Part shown: positions 6,290 to 8,032 of the stretch, piece after piece
How the letters are laid out: every line of letters begins with the position of its first letter
Position numbering within the stretch: position 1 is the first letter of the stretch
NCBI GenBank assembly: GCA_020722685.1
Contig: DYKH01000015.1
Location: forward strand, 1 to 8,032
Reading direction: 5' to 3'
DNA from: Caldithrix sp.
GTDB lineage: Bacteria > KSB1 > UBA2214 > DYKH01
Length of the DNA: 8,032 nucleotides
Translations under genes and position numbers: made by a program
Notes under the pieces: generated by a model
Seen by the model: the letters and a program-made list of their open reading frames with translations, nothing else
What the model was told of the DNA's origin: nothing
Database searches by the model: none

Positions 6290-8032
6290 CTACTTGACTA
6301 AAAGCATCTTCACCGTCTTGCTCAATCCCTGCGCATCGATCCGCGCCAGATAAATTCCAGCCGGGACTTGATTGCCGGAATCATTGCTGCCATCCCACTG
6401 CAATTTGTGTTCTCCGGCGGGCAGGCTGCCGTTGGCCAAGGTCTTGACCTGACGGCCAAGGGCATCATAAATCCGCACCAATACCTGCCCATGGGAGGGC
6501 AAGTAGACGCTCAGCGCCGTGCTGGGATTGAAGGGATTCGGGTAATTCTGGCTCACAGTAAACTTGTCCGGCAAAGCCTTATTCCGTCCGTCCGGCTCGT
6601 CCACGCCGGTGAAGAGGTCGCCGAGACCGCCGGGGAAGAGGCGGAACTCGACGCCGCCGGTCACCGAGCCGGAGGTGACGTTGAGCGACACGGCGCCGGC
6701 AGGTATGGGATCGTAGAATGGCACCGGCACATAAATCGGAAAGAGCGAATTGTCGTGCTCACTGGCCAAGCCAAAACTGCTCGCTTGAAAGAGCAGCTCA
6801 TTCAGGTTGTAGCCGATGGTAGCGGGAATGGCCGGATACCAGTGATCCTTGTAGGCAGTAAAGCTGATGTCAAAGGAAGGCAGGCCGCCGCCCAAAAGCT
6901 GGGTCAAATCAAACTCGCCGCTGAAAGAGCCGATAATTTGCTGGAACTGATCCACCGTCTGAATGGCCGAGGACAGCGCCAGAGTGCGAAGGTAGTACTG
7001 TCCGGTTCGCAAGCCATGGATGAAAAAAGTGCCATCGTTGGTGAGGGACAGGCCGGAGACGAAATCGGTATCCGTCATGCCCAAGCCGACCGGATGGCCG
7101 GAGGCATCATAGGCGACGACCATAATCTGCGACAGCGGCAGCCCGGTGAGGCCATGCAAAACCTTGCCGGTGATCGTTCCTGCGGCTTGTTCCAACTCGA
7201 TATTACAATCCGCTGTTTGACCGAAATTCAAGGGCACGGTTTGGCTGGCGGGATCACTGAAATCATTGCCGCCGCCCCAATAGGTGGAGGCAAAAGGCGG
7301 ATTGACCGGCATGGCCATCACCTTATAGGTTCCCGGCAGCAGTTTTTCGATGCGATAACCGCCGGCGAATTGCACAAATGTATAGCTCGCCACTTTGCCG
7401 GTGGTCGCTTCATAAGCCACGACCGGGAAGCCGGACAGGGTATCAGCCCCGGCGTTGTATTGCCCACCGCCGGCGGCCAGATCGATGAAGCCGTGAATCG
7501 TGGCGCCTTTGTCAAGAGTAAAGTTAATGTTGGGAAGCTCCGCCCCGCTCAGTGTTACCACATCGGCGCCGGCAAAGTCGCGCTTGCCGTCATAAAATTC
7601 GCTCAAGTACGTTACATTGCGCTCGAAGCCGGAAACGGCCAGCACCTTGAATTTACCCATGGGCAACGGTCCCAGCCGGTATTGGCCGACGCTATCGATG
7701 CTCGCATTGGGTATGAAGGGATAGCCGGAGGTGTCATTCAATGCCACGACCACCACTCGGGTGACGGGCAGACCGGTCATGGCGTCGGTAAGCTTACCGG
7801 TGATGAATCCGGCGGGTTGGAGCTGAAAGTCGATGTTCTTCGTCTCATTAGGAACGGTGACCGGCACAGGTGTGGCATCTTTGATTCTGAGTAGATTTGG
7901 AACGCCCTGGTAATACTCATCGACTACTTTGCCAGCGTGCTTGCCGGGTTTGACGATGCTATCCAACTCGGCAAGATTGAGGGTGATGATAAAATCGGAG
8001 AGAGTGCGGAGAATGTAGTTTCCCGCCGGCAA
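6290..8032 (-). CDS. Secreted protein with repeated carboxypeptidase-regulatory-like domains and T9SS sorting domain (5' end missing)
   Basis: The 580 visible residues are the C-terminal part; the frame is still open at the right edge, so the start and signal peptide lie outside. It has repeated beta-sandwich modules of the carboxypeptidase regulatory (CarboxypepD_reg/CNA-B-like) type: a partial one at 1-72, then modules starting near 75 (G-F-I-T-G-K-L-T-D), 177 (A-T-I-H-G-F-I-D) and 284 (A-G-T-I-T-G-K-V). Each carries a G-x-Y-x-I/L-x-x-L-x-x-G-x-Y-K-V segment. Between modules sits a recurring aromatic linker (E-Y-Y-Q-G, E-F-Y-D-G, T-Y-W-G-G). The tail is a textbook T9SS domain: Q-N-Y-P-N-P-F-N-P-S-T (495-505), I-Y-D-A-L-G-R (521-527), P-A-G-I-Y-L (557-562), ending K-M-L-L-V-K. 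No catalytic domain is visible, so a surface scaffold or binding role is an inference. The gene is clearly more GC-rich than its two neighbours and has its own terminator. Confidence 0.9.
   Translation of the reverse strand: MPAGNYILRTLSDFIITLNLAELDSIVKPGKHAGKVVDEYYQGVPNLLRIKDATPVPVTVPNETKNIDFQLQPAGFITGKLTDAMTGLPVTRVVVVALNDTSGYPFIPNASIDSVGQYRLGPLPMGKFKVLAVSGFERNVTYLSEFYDGKRDFAGADVVTLSGAELPNINFTLDKGATIHGFIDLAAGGGQYNAGADTLSGFPVVAYEATTGKVASYTFVQFAGGYRIEKLLPGTYKVMAMPVNPPFASTYWGGGNDFSDPASQTVPLNFGQTADCNIELEQAAGTITGKVLHGLTGLPLSQIMVVAYDASGHPVGLGMTDTDFVSGLSLTNDGTFFIHGLRTGQYYLRTLALSSAIQTVDQFQQIIGSFSGEFDLTQLLGGGLPSFDISFTAYKDHWYPAIPATIGYNLNELLFQASSFGLASEHDNSLFPIYVPVPFYDPIPAGAVSLNVTSGSVTGGVEFRLFPGGLGDLFTGVDEPDGRNKALPDKFTVSQNYPNPFNPSTALSVYLPSHGQVLVRIYDALGRQVKTLANGSLPAGEHKLQWDGSNDSGNQVPAGIYLARIDAQGLSKTVKMLLVK

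Noticed and set aside
6368..7894. A 508-codon plus-strand open frame
   Set aside because: It is antisense to the CarboxypepD_reg gene, which has clear domains, a sorting tail and a terminator. The antisense protein shows no recognisable domain, and long shadow frames are expected in GC-rich genes.

Overview
The window carries three consecutive genes on the minus strand. Each encodes a secreted protein, and each ends, or is about to end, in the type IX secretion (T9SS/Por) C-terminal sorting domain with its YPNPFN signature. This points to a T9SS-bearing bacterium of the Bacteroidota/FCB side of the tree. A promoter that fits the ordinary sigma-70 pattern (TTGACA, 17 bp, TATGCT) rather than the Bacteroidota pattern makes a less-studied T9SS phylum plausible (KSB1-, Calditrichota- or Zixibacteria-like), but the exact phylum is a guess. 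There are no tRNA or rRNA genes, CRISPR arrays, transposase genes or T9SS machinery genes.

Reading with transcription, from right to left: (1) bases 8032-6290 hold the 3' part of a GC-rich gene for a protein made of repeated carboxypeptidase-regulatory-like beta-sandwich modules plus a sorting tail, closed by an intrinsic terminator at 6222-6264. (2) Bases 6221-5596 are a 600-bp non-coding stretch. It holds four 15-bp tandem units, a terminal-inverted-repeat sequence resembling a small dispersed element, a good promoter, and a ~190-nt leader that folds into hairpins and carries a terminator-like hairpin just before the next gene. (3) Bases 5595-4090 encode a 501-residue secreted protein with seven FG-GAP-type calcium-loop repeats. 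(4) From 3898 leftwards runs a gingipain-type (C25) cysteine protease gene: signal peptide, propeptide, catalytic domain, Ig-like segment, right-handed beta-helix, TPR-like helices and sorting tail. It runs off the left edge.

The main discovery is that the protease gene is broken by a 152-bp transposase-free miniature element at 2624-2775. The element has long imperfect terminal inverted repeats and is flanked by an exact 8-bp target duplication (CGAAATAT). Removing the element and one duplication copy rejoins the codons as D-L-Y-F-A-D-F-N-G-D-W-D, exactly what a C25 domain should read, so the pre-insertion gene can be reconstructed. The insertion separates the signal peptide, propeptide and first half of the catalytic domain from the catalytic His and Cys. 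A second lesion, one extra base near 2292, lies just before the catalytic His. Apart from these two the ~1245 visible codons are open, so inactivation looks recent (or the frameshift is a sequencing error).

The genes appear to be independent exported cargo rather than a pathway: a surface adhesion/scaffold-like protein, a beta-propeller-like protein and a once-active protease. The FG-GAP gene and the protease gene may share a transcript, since no terminator is visible between them.
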